A DNA stretch of 64,000 nucleotides. It comes from an uncultured Lachnospiraceae bacterium (GTDB taxonomy: Bacteria; Bacillota; Clostridia; Lachnospirales; Lachnospiraceae). A program made the translations under genes and the position numbers. Position 1 is the stretch's first letter. Every line of letters starts with the position of its first letter. The stretch is from positions 186,001-250,000 of the forward strand of contig URPH01000001.1 in the NCBI GenBank assembly GCA_900549665.1, in the 5' to 3' direction. Positions 16,037-24,688 of this stretch are shown one piece after another. The notes under the pieces were generated by a model. The model had not been told where the DNA came from, made no database searches, and was given only the letters and a program-made list of their open reading frames with translations.

Positions 16037-16963
16037 TCAAACGGTCACAACAACAACATCCTCAATAATCTGATCCATCTTATCCTGAGGGATCATACCG
16101 CTCTCGAGGGTTGTCGCATTTGCTGCCGATACACCCGCAGCAAATTTCATGATATCTTCATCCTCCAGTCCCTGGATCATGCCTAAGATCATGGCTGCAA
16201 CCACACAGTCTCCACAGCCGACGGTATTGACCTTTTTGATATGCGGCGGAACCGCTTTGATCACTTTTGTCTTGGTGATCTGCAAAAGTCCCTTATCTCC
16301 CATGGATACAACGACCTTGCTTATACCGTTTTTTACATATTCATAGGCTGCCTGAATGATCTCAGCTTCTGTTGTCAGCTTTTTACCAACTGCATATTCC
16401 AATTCCCGGCGGTTTGGCTTGATACAATAGGGAACAGCCTCAATACCGCGCTTTAACGGCTCTCCGCTTGCATCCAGAAAAGCCTTGGATCCGCTTTCAT
16501 TGCAGATTTTAATAAGCTTTGCATAAAAATCCTCCGAAAGTCCTTCTGTCAGACTGCCTGACAGAACAACATATTCACTGATCTTGACAAGCTCACGGAA
16601 GCGGTCCATAAAATCTTCCCTTTCAAAGGACAAAATCTTTGGTCCCGGCTCTAAAATCTCCGTTACGTATCCGTCATCTCCGATGATATTCATATTGGAA
16701 CGGGTCAGACCGCGGATCGTGGTAAAGGAAGTATTGACCCCCATATCCCGCAGCTGCTCTTCTATAAATTCTCCTGTATATCCGCCGATAAAGCCGGTTG
16801 CCGTCACATGGGCATCAAACTGTCTCAAAACCTTTGTCACGTTGACAGCCTTGCCTCCCGGAATGCTGACCAAATCCCGCATTCGATTTACCTGTCCGAT
16901 CATGACATTGGATGTATTGTATGTCTTATCGATTGCCGGATTGCAGCTTACTGTTAATATCAT
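16037..16963 (-). CDS. PfkB-family sugar kinase (1-phosphofructokinase/tagatose-6-phosphate kinase type)
   Basis: 308 residues, the normal FruK/LacC length. N-terminal ILTVSCNPAIDKTY and PGGKAVNVTKVL are typical of the phosphosugar-kinase branch; the C-terminal ATP/anion-hole motif reads NTVGCGDCVVA, where GAGDS is usual. The catalytic Asp is kept, with Cys flanking on both sides. It likely phosphorylates fructose-1-phosphate or a related hexose phosphate. There is no PTS gene beside it, so substrate is unresolved. It is transcribed alone between two terminator/promoter regions. Confidence 0.82.
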   Translation of the reverse strand: MILTVSCNPAIDKTYNTSNVMIGQVNRMRDLVSIPGGKAVNVTKVLRQFDAHVTATGFIGGYTGEFIEEQLRDMGVNTSFTTIRGLTRSNMNIIGDDGYVTEILEPGPKILSFEREDFMDRFRELVKISEYVVLSGSLTEGLSEDFYAKLIKICNESGSKAFLDASGEPLKRGIEAVPYCIKPNRRELEYAVGKKLTTEAEIIQAAYEYVKNGISKVVVSMGDKGLLQITKTKVIKAVPPHIKKVNTVGCGDCVVAAMILGMIQGLEDEDIMKFAAGVSAANATTLESGMIPQDKMDQIIEDVVVVTV

Positions 16964-17050
16964 ATGTAACCCTCTCTTCTTTATGATTTATCTGTCTGTA
17001 TCATTTATTTTTATCAAGCACTTTATGAAAGCACAGTACGATCTTCTTTA

Positions 17051-17079
17051 AGTTTACATAAATCCAATCTCTTTGTCCA
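17051..17079 (-). promoter_or_regulatory. Probable promoter of the pfkB-type gene
   Basis: Minus-strand -35 TGGACA, 17-bp spacer, -10 TAAACT preceded by TG (extended -10). It lies about 90 bp before the start codon. Match is moderate. Confidence 0.45.
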
Positions 17080-17115
17080 GTGGTAAAAATGGTTTTCCAC
17101 TTTTTTCAGCTATTT

Positions 17116-18897
17116 TTAATACCACTCCAGATATCGTATCCGCATCTGCAAAGAACGCACACCCTGATACTCATTCCATTCCGGCGAATAGGCAATCCGC
17201 GCTTTTTTTTCAACGCTTTCCTGATATTCGCGCATAACCGAATCCCCATCGCCAAAATAGATGCCGGTCGCCACGCTGCCATCCTCGTTTCTGATCTGCA
17301 TACGCACAACATTTCTATTGGCTCCCAGGACACGCAGGCGGCTTATATAGACCCTTTCTGCAAAAACCGGCCTCTCATTTCCGTTTCCATACGGCTCTAA
17401 AAGCATCAGCTGATCCATAAACGCATCCGTGACCCAGCCGATATGCAGATGCATATCCAATATAAGCTTTTCTTCCAGATCTTCCTCAGAAAGAGTGCAG
17501 ACCTCATTGATACGGCTCCGGAATTCATCCACCCGGTCCGATGCAATGGACAAACCCGCTGCAAGCTTATGCCCACCGTATTTTAAAAAGATATCCTTGA
17601 TCTTGGTCATCTCGTCATACATGTGATAGGCTTCGATACTGCGTCCGGACCCCTTGATACAACCCTCTCCGTCCGTCAACACAAAGGCCGGCCGGTAATA
17701 TTTATTGCAAAGTCTTCCTGCTATGATCCCGGCAAGGGATTCATGGACACCCGGCAGATACACGACAAGCACACGGTTTTTCATAAGATCCATGTCCTCT
17801 ACCTGTGCATAGGCTGCTTCTTCTCCGATACCGGTCAGATCCTGTCTCTCCTGATTCAGAGCCTTCAGCTCCGCAGCCAGCCTTTCGGCCTCATCTTTAC
17901 TCTTTGCGTTTAAAAGATCAATAACCCGGTAAGCATCATCCAGACGCCCGGAAGCATTAAAGCAGGGACCAAGCACAAAGCCGATATGATAAGGCGATAT
18001 CTTCTTTCCTTCCAGCTCACAAGCTGAAATCAGTGCAGAAAGTCCCAGATTGCGGCAGTTTTTAATCTTATCCAGCCCATATTTTACAATAATATGGTTT
18101 TCATCAATGAGATCCATCACATCCCCGACGGTTGCAAAGGCTGCAAAGGCAAAGCATTCCTCCAGCATGGCCTGTGTATCAGCCGCCACATTTTTGCCTG
18201 TCGCATTGGCATCTGACATGTGTTTTTTTGTCCCGGCAGCTTCTTTACACAGTGACTCGATCACCTTGTATGCCACAACACCCCCGCAGATACCGTCAAA
18301 TGGATAGGTACAGTCTGCCTGCTTGGGATCTACGATCGCATCTGCCGGCGGCAGAATATAATGTCTATTTCCATCCACCTCTTCATAAGGAACTTCATGA
18401 TGATCGGTTATGATCACATCCAGACCGCTCTCCTTGGCATGCCGGATCGGATCATATGCCGCAATTCCGTTATCACAGGTGATAATAAGCTCTACTCCGT
18501 CCGCGATCGCTTCTTCGATCAGATGATCATTCAGTCCGTATCCGTCCCGCACCCTGTGTGGGATACGGACGTCAATATCGCATTTTCCCTGTGCCGCATG
18601 ATTTAATCCGGTCTGCAGAATATAAGCGGAACAGATCCCATCAATATCATAGTCTCCGATGATCCGTATTTTTTGGCCTTTCTCAATTCCGCTTTTTAGC
18701 ATCGCTACGGCTTTATCCATATCCTTTAAAAGCATCGGACTGTGCAGATCATCCATCGTACCATGCAGAAACATTTCAATCTTTCCGGGACTGTCTATCC
18801 CTCTGTTGACCATTATTTTCGCAATAAACTGACTGATCCCGTACTGCTTTGCCATTCCTTCAAAATCCGCCCGCCCGGGATTTAACATCCATTTCAT
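17116..18897 (-). CDS. recJ: Single-stranded-DNA-specific exonuclease RecJ
   Basis: 593 residues. DHH phosphoesterase motifs: IGDYDIDGICSAY (motif I), ITCDNGI (II), VIITDHHEV (III, the DHH triad), then the DHHA1 motif GGHKLAAG and a C-terminal OB-like domain with LGANRNVVRMQ. RecJ degrades 5'-ended single strands in recombination and repair. The frame extends upstream to 18930, but that ATG lies in the terminator of the preceding gene; AAAGAGG lies six bases before the ATG at 18897. Confidence 0.94.
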   Translation of the reverse strand: MKWMLNPGRADFEGMAKQYGISQFIAKIMVNRGIDSPGKIEMFLHGTMDDLHSPMLLKDMDKAVAMLKSGIEKGQKIRIIGDYDIDGICSAYILQTGLNHAAQGKCDIDVRIPHRVRDGYGLNDHLIEEAIADGVELIITCDNGIAAYDPIRHAKESGLDVIITDHHEVPYEEVDGNRHYILPPADAIVDPKQADCTYPFDGICGGVVAYKVIESLCKEAAGTKKHMSDANATGKNVAADTQAMLEECFAFAAFATVGDVMDLIDENHIIVKYGLDKIKNCRNLGLSALISACELEGKKISPYHIGFVLGPCFNASGRLDDAYRVIDLLNAKSKDEAERLAAELKALNQERQDLTGIGEEAAYAQVEDMDLMKNRVLVVYLPGVHESLAGIIAGRLCNKYYRPAFVLTDGEGCIKGSGRSIEAYHMYDEMTKIKDIFLKYGGHKLAAGLSIASDRVDEFRSRINEVCTLSEEDLEEKLILDMHLHIGWVTDAFMDQLMLLEPYGNGNERPVFAERVYISRLRVLGANRNVVRMQIRNEDGSVATGIYFGDGDSVMREYQESVEKKARIAYSPEWNEYQGVRSLQMRIRYLEWY

Positions 18898-18919
18898 ATG
18901 TATCCTCTTTCTTTTCATG

Positions 18920-18956
18920 AAAAAGGACATTATCCCATCTTAGAAATAATGCCCTT
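18920..18956 (-). terminator. Terminator between the first CaCA antiporter and recJ
   Basis: Stem AAGGGCATTAT / ATAATGTCCTT (one mismatch) followed by five T on the minus strand. It sits immediately upstream of recJ, so recJ must be expressed by its own promoter or by read-through. Confidence 0.7.
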
Positions 18957-18980
18957 GCTATCTTTTACACACAAATTTAA

Positions 18981-19910
18981 CTATACGATCAGATATGCAA
19001 AATATCCTGCATAGCATAAAAGCATCAGAATTCCGGCAGGACGTGCCAGTCTCTTTTTGGGTGCCACGCACAGCCATAATAAAATGCCTGCTCCGACCGC
19101 CACAACACTGTCTATCACAAAATTTTTCTGAAACGCAACCGGTGTCACAAGTGCTGTGGTGCCACATACAAACAGGATATTGAAAATATTGCTTCCGACA
19201 ATATTTCCGATCGCGATATCCGCTTTTTTCTTTAATGCGGCTGTGATACTGGTCACAAGCTCCGGAAGAGAGGTACCAAAGGCGACAATCGTAAGACCGA
19301 TAAAACGCTCTGACATTCCAAAATAAGAAGCAATGGCACTCGCTGAATCAACGACCACATCTGCACCCCATACGACCAATACGGCCCCTACAATACCCAA
19401 AAGAATCAGGACAATAACGGGTCTGCTCTTTTCCTCAGGTGTTTCTTCCTTGTTTTTTCTTGCCATAACAAGCAGGTATAAAAGATATACGATAAACAGC
19501 GCCCAGAAAATAACACCTTCAACAAAATCAATCTTCTCACCGGACATTCCGAACAGACCAAATATCACGGAAACCACCAGCATGAAAGGGATTTCATAAC
19601 GGATTGTGGATTTCTGTACGGCAAGTGTCGAAATAACCGCTGTTAAACCAAGTATGACCAGAATATTCATGATATTGCTGCCAACAACATTTCCGACTGT
19701 GATATCCGCATTGCCTTTCACGGCTGATGTAATACTGACGGCTGCCTCCGGAGCACTCGTTCCCATTGCTACGATCGTAAGTCCGATCACAAGCTGTGGA
19801 ATTCCGAATTTTTCCGCTATTCCGGCCACACCCTCAACAAACCAGTCGGCACCCTTTACAAGCATGACAAAACCGACAACCAAAAGTAAAACCTGTATTA
19901 GTAAACTCAT
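18981..19910 (-). CDS. CaCA-family Na+(K+)/Ca2+ antiporter, copy 1
   Basis: 309 residues, YrbG-type: two internally repeated halves of about five helices, each with the alpha-repeat motif: GLTIVAMGTSAPEAAVSI and GNVVGSNIMNI in the first, GLTIVAFGTSLPELVTSI and GNIVGSNIFNI in the second. Exports a divalent cation in exchange for Na+ or H+. AGAGGAAA precedes the ATG at 19910; 29 codons of open frame further upstream are not used. It is a close paralogue of the gene at 44.8 kb but has an ordinary promoter and no riboswitch. Confidence 0.9.
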   Translation of the reverse strand: MSLLIQVLLLVVGFVMLVKGADWFVEGVAGIAEKFGIPQLVIGLTIVAMGTSAPEAAVSITSAVKGNADITVGNVVGSNIMNILVILGLTAVISTLAVQKSTIRYEIPFMLVVSVIFGLFGMSGEKIDFVEGVIFWALFIVYLLYLLVMARKNKEETPEEKSRPVIVLILLGIVGAVLVVWGADVVVDSASAIASYFGMSERFIGLTIVAFGTSLPELVTSITAALKKKADIAIGNIVGSNIFNILFVCGTTALVTPVAFQKNFVIDSVVAVGAGILLWLCVAPKKRLARPAGILMLLCYAGYFAYLIV

Positions 19911-19950
19911 TTTGTTTCCTCTTTTTCTAATATATCTTCTATTCTTTTTT

Positions 19951-19978
19951 ATTATACTGTTTTTTATACATTTTCCAA
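19951..19978 (-). promoter_or_regulatory. Promoter of CaCA antiporter copy 1
   Basis: Minus-strand -35 TTGGAA, 16-bp spacer, -10 TATAAT, about 40 bp before the start codon. Confidence 0.6.
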
Positions 19979-20035
19979 GATATAAAAATACGGACACCTC
20001 AACATCATACTATCCCATTCTGTATATAAAGGCAG

Positions 20036-20093
20036 TAAGAGCCGGAAGTGCAAAACCTACGTAATAAGTACTTTACAACTTCCGGCTCTTATT
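20036..20093 (-). terminator. Long-loop inverted repeat downstream of secDF
   Basis: Perfect arms TAAGAGCCGGAAGT and their complement around a loop of about 25 bases. The minus-strand tail after the 3' arm is only weakly T-rich. It lies in the gap between secDF and the antiporter promoter and probably ends the secDF transcript. Confidence 0.55.
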
Positions 20094-20132
20094 TGCAATC
20101 ATGATATCAAAAAACATGACTGTTATGATTAT

Positions 20133-22394
20133 TTATTTCTGCTTTTTGCCCAAGTGCTTTCTCATGACAAACCAGAGTGCACCGGTAATACATACAGATG
20201 AGTATGCACCACAGACAATACCTACCATCAGAGGCAGTGCAAACTCACGGATACTGGTCACGCCGAGGATATATAAAACGGCTACCATGACAAAGGTCGT
20301 GAAGGAAGTATTGATACTTCTTGACAAAGTCTGTGTGATACTGATATTGACAATATCCTGAAGCTCTGTCTTTTTGGGCATTTCCTTTAAGTTTTCACGA
20401 ATACGGTCAAAGATAACGATGGTCGCGTTGATGGAGTATCCGACGATAGTCAGCATACATGCAATAAAGGTGTTGCCGACGCTTGTTTTGCTGACTGCAT
20501 AGAATGCAAGTACAACCAATACGTCGTGGATCAGGGCTGCAACAGCACTGGTCGCAAAACGGATATCCTTGAAACGGAACCAGATATATAACAGCATACA
20601 TAAGGTTGCGATCACAACGGCTACAACGGCATCCGATTTCATCTCGGAACTGATCGTAGCGCTGATTGTCTCAGACTGTACATCATCACTGGATACATTG
20701 AAGTTGTCGGCAAGCATGGTCTCTACTGCTTCACGCTCTTCGACGGAAAGACTTCTGGTCTTGATAATAACCTCTGTGGAACCGCTTACCTTCTGTGTCT
20801 GGACAGCTCCGTCTCCGGTAATCTGTTCAAACAACGGAACAACCTCTGAATCAAGCTCTTCAATGCTCATATCATCATGGAAGGTAACGGTTGTGGAAGT
20901 ACCGCCTACAAATTCCATGGAGTAATTTAATACATTGCCGGTGGTTGACTTGTTGATACCAAGTACCACAAATCCGGCGATGATAACTGCTCCGGAAATA
21001 GCAAAGAACAGATTTCTCTTGCTTAAGAAATTGATCGCCTTGTGCTCTTTTCCGATACCGTACCATTTTTCATCCTGTAAACCGATCGAGTATAAAAGAT
21101 ATAATAAAGCTCTTGTCACTACCATGGCTGTAAACATGGAAAGGATAATACCGATCATCAATGTCTGTGCAAAGCCTTTGACTGTACCGGATCCCTTTAA
21201 TACCAGCACGATCGCAGCGATCAGGGTCGTGATGTTACCATCGAGAATTGCTGATGTTGCTTTATCAAAACCGATCTTGATGGATGACCGTACGGTCTTT
21301 CCGGTTGCCAGCTCTTCGCGGATACGTGCAAAGATGATAACGTTGGCATCTACAGCCATACCGATGGCTAAGATAACACCGGCAACACCGGGAAGAGTCA
21401 GGGTGATATTAAAGCCGTTTAATACAAGCAATGTCATGATAACATAGATGATCAGGGCAATCGCTGATGTAAAGCCGGGCACAAAATATACGACCGTCAT
21501 AAAGATGCAGACAATGGCAAGACCGATCACACCGGCCTTTAAGCTTGTCTTGATCGCATCATTACCAAGCTGTGCACCCACGACATTGGATCTCATTTCT
21601 TTTAATTCCAGACTAAGTCCACCGATACGGATGGTGGATGCAAGTGTCTTGGCTTCGTCGATGCTTTCCATACCGGTGATCTGAGCTTGTCCTCCGGTAA
21701 TAACGGAAACAACGTTTGGCACGGAAACCAGTTCGCCATCATAATAGATACCGATGGATTCACCCTTGTTGTATGCACGCTCTGTTGCCTTTGCAAAAGC
21801 GTCGGTTCCTTCTTTGGTAAAGGTCAGTTCAACCACATACTGTGACTGCTTTAATGCATCATTACTCTGTGTTGCACCTGCATCTGCGCTTGCAACCATA
21901 GTTCCGTCCAAAGGAATGGATCCCTCTGACATCAGCTCATCAATGGATTTGGTCAGGGAATAGATATATTTGCCTTTTTCCTCGTCATAACCGGATAAGG
22001 TGTAGTTGGCCTCTCCATTTTCATTGGTCTGATAGATAAAATACAGACTTCCGGGCTGTCCAAGCTCCTGCAAAATCGCATTGGCATCGGATACTCCCGG
22101 GATTTCAATATTGATACGATTGTCACCCTCCTGGTAAACCTGAGCCTCTGTAGAATAATTTTCCACACGTTTCTGAAGCTTGTAAATAGTATCAGACATA
22201 TCTTCTGAGGAAGGCGTCTCATCTCCCACTACCTGATATGTAATACTGACACCGCCGGCAAGGTCAAGACCCTGTTTGATGTTGCTCATGGAACCGGTTT
22301 TAGTCGGTCCGATACCGAAAAAGGCTACATAGCCCATTCCGACTGCCACAATCAGAAACAGTACCAGCCATATGACCGCTGTTTTCTTTTTCAT
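20133..22394 (-). CDS. secDF: Fused protein translocase subunits SecD-SecF
   Basis: 753 residues: a SecD half (TM1, periplasmic-side P1 domain starting QGLDLAGGVSITY, then a five-helix bundle with GMAVDANVIIFARIREE) fused to a SecF half (NLFFAISGAVIIAG, GGTSTTV, then GYSINATIVIFDRIREN). It uses the proton motive force to help complete Sec-dependent export. The two D/R motifs in the helices 4 are conserved. AGGAG with eight-base spacing supports the ATG at 22394, which overlaps the maturase stop by 4 bp, so SecDF is co-translated with the SCIFF maturase. Confidence 0.95.
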   Translation of the reverse strand: MKKKTAVIWLVLFLIVAVGMGYVAFFGIGPTKTGSMSNIKQGLDLAGGVSITYQVVGDETPSSEDMSDTIYKLQKRVENYSTEAQVYQEGDNRINIEIPGVSDANAILQELGQPGSLYFIYQTNENGEANYTLSGYDEEKGKYIYSLTKSIDELMSEGSIPLDGTMVASADAGATQSNDALKQSQYVVELTFTKEGTDAFAKATERAYNKGESIGIYYDGELVSVPNVVSVITGGQAQITGMESIDEAKTLASTIRIGGLSLELKEMRSNVVGAQLGNDAIKTSLKAGVIGLAIVCIFMTVVYFVPGFTSAIALIIYVIMTLLVLNGFNITLTLPGVAGVILAIGMAVDANVIIFARIREELATGKTVRSSIKIGFDKATSAILDGNITTLIAAIVLVLKGSGTVKGFAQTLMIGIILSMFTAMVVTRALLYLLYSIGLQDEKWYGIGKEHKAINFLSKRNLFFAISGAVIIAGFVVLGINKSTTGNVLNYSMEFVGGTSTTVTFHDDMSIEELDSEVVPLFEQITGDGAVQTQKVSGSTEVIIKTRSLSVEEREAVETMLADNFNVSSDDVQSETISATISSEMKSDAVVAVVIATLCMLLYIWFRFKDIRFATSAVAALIHDVLVVLAFYAVSKTSVGNTFIACMLTIVGYSINATIVIFDRIRENLKEMPKKTELQDIVNISITQTLSRSINTSFTTFVMVAVLYILGVTSIREFALPLMVGIVCGAYSSVCITGALWFVMRKHLGKKQK

Positions 22395-23797
22395 ACTTCG
22401 TTCTCCTCTCCCGCAGCCATGGCTGCTTTGATCATTATTGCGCATTCTATACGCTTTCTCTGCAGCTCGCACCCAATATCATACGCATCATAAATGCTGT
22501 TTCCGAAATTGTATGCATTGGCAGCACAGCCACCGCTACAGTAAAATTTGGCAAAACAGTTTTTGCACTTCTCTTTGGCATAGACATTGCAGTCCTTGAA
22601 TTCCTGCATAATGTCCGGTCTGACAATACCGTCATCGACATTGCCCATCAAAAACTCTTCCATACCGACAAACTGATGGCAGGGATAAAAATCTCCCCAC
22701 GGCGTAACTGCCAGATATTCCGTACCGGAACCACAGCCGGACAGTCTCTTGTATACACAGGGACCGCCTTCCATGTCGATCATAAAATGGAAAAAATTAA
22801 AATCCTTTCCATTTTTCTTTCTCTCTATGATCATCCTGGCAAGCTTGTCATATTCTTCTTTGATAACCGGGATATCTTCCTCGGTGATCGCATAATCTTC
22901 TTTTTCGTCGGCTACCACAGGCTCAACGGAAATCTGCTTGAAGCCCAGATCTGCAAGATGCATGACATCCTTGGAAAAATCCAGATTGTTGTGGGTAAAA
23001 GTACCTCTTACATAATAATTCATCTGGTTGCGGCTCTCTGCCACCTTAATATATTTGGGAACCACCTCATCATAGCTTCCCTGTCCGCCGCGGTGCGGTC
23101 TCATCAGATCATGGATCTCTTTTCTGCCATCGATACTGAGGACGATATTGCCCATTTCCTGATTGACAAAATCAAGGATCTCATCATTGAGTAACACACC
23201 GTTGGTCGTCAGTGTAAAACGGAATTTTTTGTGATACGGCTCCTCTAAAGAACGTCCGTATCTGACCAGATCCTTGACGACCTGCCAGTTCATCAGCGGC
23301 TCCCCGCCAAAGAAATCGACCTCCAGATTAACTCTGTTTCCGGAATTCTGTACCAGAAAATCCAGGGCCTTTTTGCCAACCTCATAGCTCATGATCGCAC
23401 GTCTGCCATGATATTCTCCCTCTTCGGCGAAACAATACTTACAGGCCAGGTTGCAATCATGTGCGATATGCAGACACAAAGCCTTGACAACCGTTTCGCG
23501 CTTTCCGAACTGCTCGATATAAGGCTCATACACATCATCCGTATATAAAAGCTCTGCACGGTACAATTCGATGATCTCATCGATTGCTTCCATCACATCT
23601 TCTGTAGGATAATGCCTGTCCTTATCTGACAGCACGTTAAAGGCAACCTCTGATATTTTTTCTTTATCAGACTTTGCCTTCACACATTCTTCAAGCTCGG
23701 GAATCAAATCATACACGACATCGTCAACGACATGTACGGCCCCACTGTTGACATCCAGCGCGATGTTAAAACCGTTGTTTTGATATACATGTACCAC
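22391..23797 (-). CDS. scfB: SCIFF peptide thioether-forming radical SAM maturase
   Basis: 468 residues. Radical SAM cluster motif CNLACKYC (Cys115, Cys119, Cys122), GGEPLMNW, and a C-terminal SPASM region with CGSG, PCHQF, CNVYAKEKCKNC and YCSGGC cysteines for auxiliary Fe-S clusters. Family knowledge: these enzymes (CteB/ScfB) put Cys-to-Thr thioether links into the SCIFF peptide, encoded 92 bp upstream. The start is GTG with AGGAG nine bases before it. The stop overlaps the secDF start. The function of mature SCIFF is not established. Confidence 0.95.
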   Translation of the reverse strand: MVHVYQNNGFNIALDVNSGAVHVVDDVVYDLIPELEECVKAKSDKEKISEVAFNVLSDKDRHYPTEDVMEAIDEIIELYRAELLYTDDVYEPYIEQFGKRETVVKALCLHIAHDCNLACKYCFAEEGEYHGRRAIMSYEVGKKALDFLVQNSGNRVNLEVDFFGGEPLMNWQVVKDLVRYGRSLEEPYHKKFRFTLTTNGVLLNDEILDFVNQEMGNIVLSIDGRKEIHDLMRPHRGGQGSYDEVVPKYIKVAESRNQMNYYVRGTFTHNNLDFSKDVMHLADLGFKQISVEPVVADEKEDYAITEEDIPVIKEEYDKLARMIIERKKNGKDFNFFHFMIDMEGGPCVYKRLSGCGSGTEYLAVTPWGDFYPCHQFVGMEEFLMGNVDDGIVRPDIMQEFKDCNVYAKEKCKNCFAKFYCSGGCAANAYNFGNSIYDAYDIGCELQRKRIECAIMIKAAMAAGEENEV

Positions 23798-23851
23798 GTT
23801 TGTATTCTCCTAATATTTATTTTAAATTTGTCCTGATATCCTGACGAAAAT

Positions 23852-23877
23852 TAAGCAGCGACCAAAATCGCTGCTTA
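23852..23877 (-). terminator. Hairpin between SCIFF peptide and maturase genes (partial terminator/attenuator)
   Basis: Perfect 10-bp stem TAAGCAGCGA / TCGCTGCTTA with a six-base loop, followed on the minus strand by ATTTTC. It lies between the peptide and its enzyme and would favour high peptide and lower enzyme output, either by partial termination or by protecting the short message. Confidence 0.7.
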
Positions 23878-23889
23878 TGAAACATCGGA

Positions 23890-24033
23890 TTATTTAACCT
23901 GTTCGCAACTCTGGTTGCCAACGGTACAAGATGTCTTGCAGGCTGACTGGCAAGATGTCTGACATTCGCCGCAACCGCCTTTTTTAACAGTCTTTTTCAG
24001 ATCTCTTGTGCTTAATGTTTTGATATGCTTCAT
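23890..24033 (-). CDS. scfA: SCIFF precursor peptide (six cysteines in about 45 residues)
   Basis: 47 residues, starting MKHIKTLSTRDLKK and ending NQSCEQVK. Six cysteines at 21, 24, 28, 32, 36 and 43, with threonines/serines spaced as in the family (CQTSC, CKTSC). It is the ribosomally made substrate for the adjacent radical SAM maturase. AAGGAGG lies eight bases before the ATG at 24033; an in-frame ATG two codons earlier is too close to that site. Too short to appear among long ORFs but unambiguous in context. Confidence 0.95.
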   Translation of the reverse strand: MKHIKTLSTRDLKKTVKKGGCGECQTSCQSACKTSCTVGNQSCEQVK

Positions 24034-24058
24034 GAACATAGCCTCCTTATTCACTTAA

Positions 24059-24080
24059 ACAGTTATAAACCGATAACTGT
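24059..24080 (-). other. 5' leader hairpin of the SCIFF transcript
   Basis: Perfect 8-bp inverted repeat ACAGTTAT / ATAACTGT with a six-base loop, between the promoter and the SCIFF ribosome binding site. It is probably an mRNA-stabilising 5' stem-loop. Confidence 0.55.
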
Positions 24081-24092
24081 ACTTCTTGGGTC

Positions 24093-24121
24093 ATTATAGC
24101 ATAGTTTTTCATGTATTGAAA
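24093..24121 (-). promoter_or_regulatory. Promoter of the SCIFF-maturase-secDF unit
   Basis: Minus-strand -35 TTTCAA, 17-bp spacer, -10 TATAAT with an extended TGC in front. It starts within the end of the preceding gene's stop region, giving the SCIFF peptide its own promoter. Confidence 0.65.
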
Positions 24122-24129
24122 GTTTTTTT

Positions 24130-24516
24130 TCAGCTTAACATTCCACCTAACATTCCTCCGCCGGCACACAAAATCCAGGTTGTGACTACCCCGCTTCCGA
24201 TCACTGCATCCGATACTCCTCCGATCAGGGAAACCAGAACCAGGATCAGGAAATATACGCTTCCCAGAACCAGCCCCCACAAAAATTTCTTTACCTTATA
24301 ATATTTACCTGCGATAAATCCGGCAGCAAATGTCACGCTGATGTAGATCACAATGACCGCAATATTGACAATGCTCTCGGAGATCCGGAATTTATACAGT
24401 ATAAAAGCAAGAAGAAGTAAAAGGCATGCCGTGAGTACATACGACAATACCAATATCAGAAGTGCCGACAAAAATTTTTTATCCTGCGTATCACGTTTCA
24501 ACATCCACTTTCTCAA
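24130..24516 (-). CDS. TIGR04086-type small membrane protein
   Basis: 128 residues, strongly hydrophobic with about four transmembrane helices and the pattern TFAAGFIAGKYYKVKKFLWGLVLG, ending in a glycine-rich ILCAGGGMLGGMLS. Known only as a family that travels with SCIFF loci in Clostridia; function unknown. The start is TTG at 24516, with AAAGGAG six bases upstream; the ATG at 24504 has no site. It lies just upstream of the SCIFF promoter. Confidence 0.8.
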   Translation of the reverse strand: MRKWMLKRDTQDKKFLSALLILVLSYVLTACLLLLLAFILYKFRISESIVNIAVIVIYISVTFAAGFIAGKYYKVKKFLWGLVLGSVYFLILVLVSLIGGVSDAVIGSGVVTTWILCAGGGMLGGMLS

Positions 24517-24610
24517 AACAATCTCCTTTGGGGGCTTTTTACCATTTGATTACCGTTTGTTTATATAATCTTTACTTGACAAAACAACGGCAGATATAGT
24601 ATCGTTCCTT

Positions 24611-24648
24611 ATACATAAATACTATGATTCGAAATATGATTTATGTAT
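24611..24648 (+). other. Inverted repeat in the leader of the CorC-type gene
   Basis: Perfect 10-bp arms ATACATAAAT / ATTTATGTAT separated by 18 bases, about 40 bp before the start codon. Could be an operator or an RNA stem; AT-only arms make the RNA stem weak. A possible promoter (TTTACT, 18 bp, TATAGT) precedes it at about 24573-24602. Confidence 0.5.
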
Positions 24649-24688
24649 AAAAATATTGATCAAACAAAGAAAAGAGGTTATTTTTCAC

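Noticed and set aside
18898..18930. Longer RecJ N-terminus from the ATG at 18930
   Set aside because: That ATG is inside the upstream gene's terminator stem and lacks a ribosome site.
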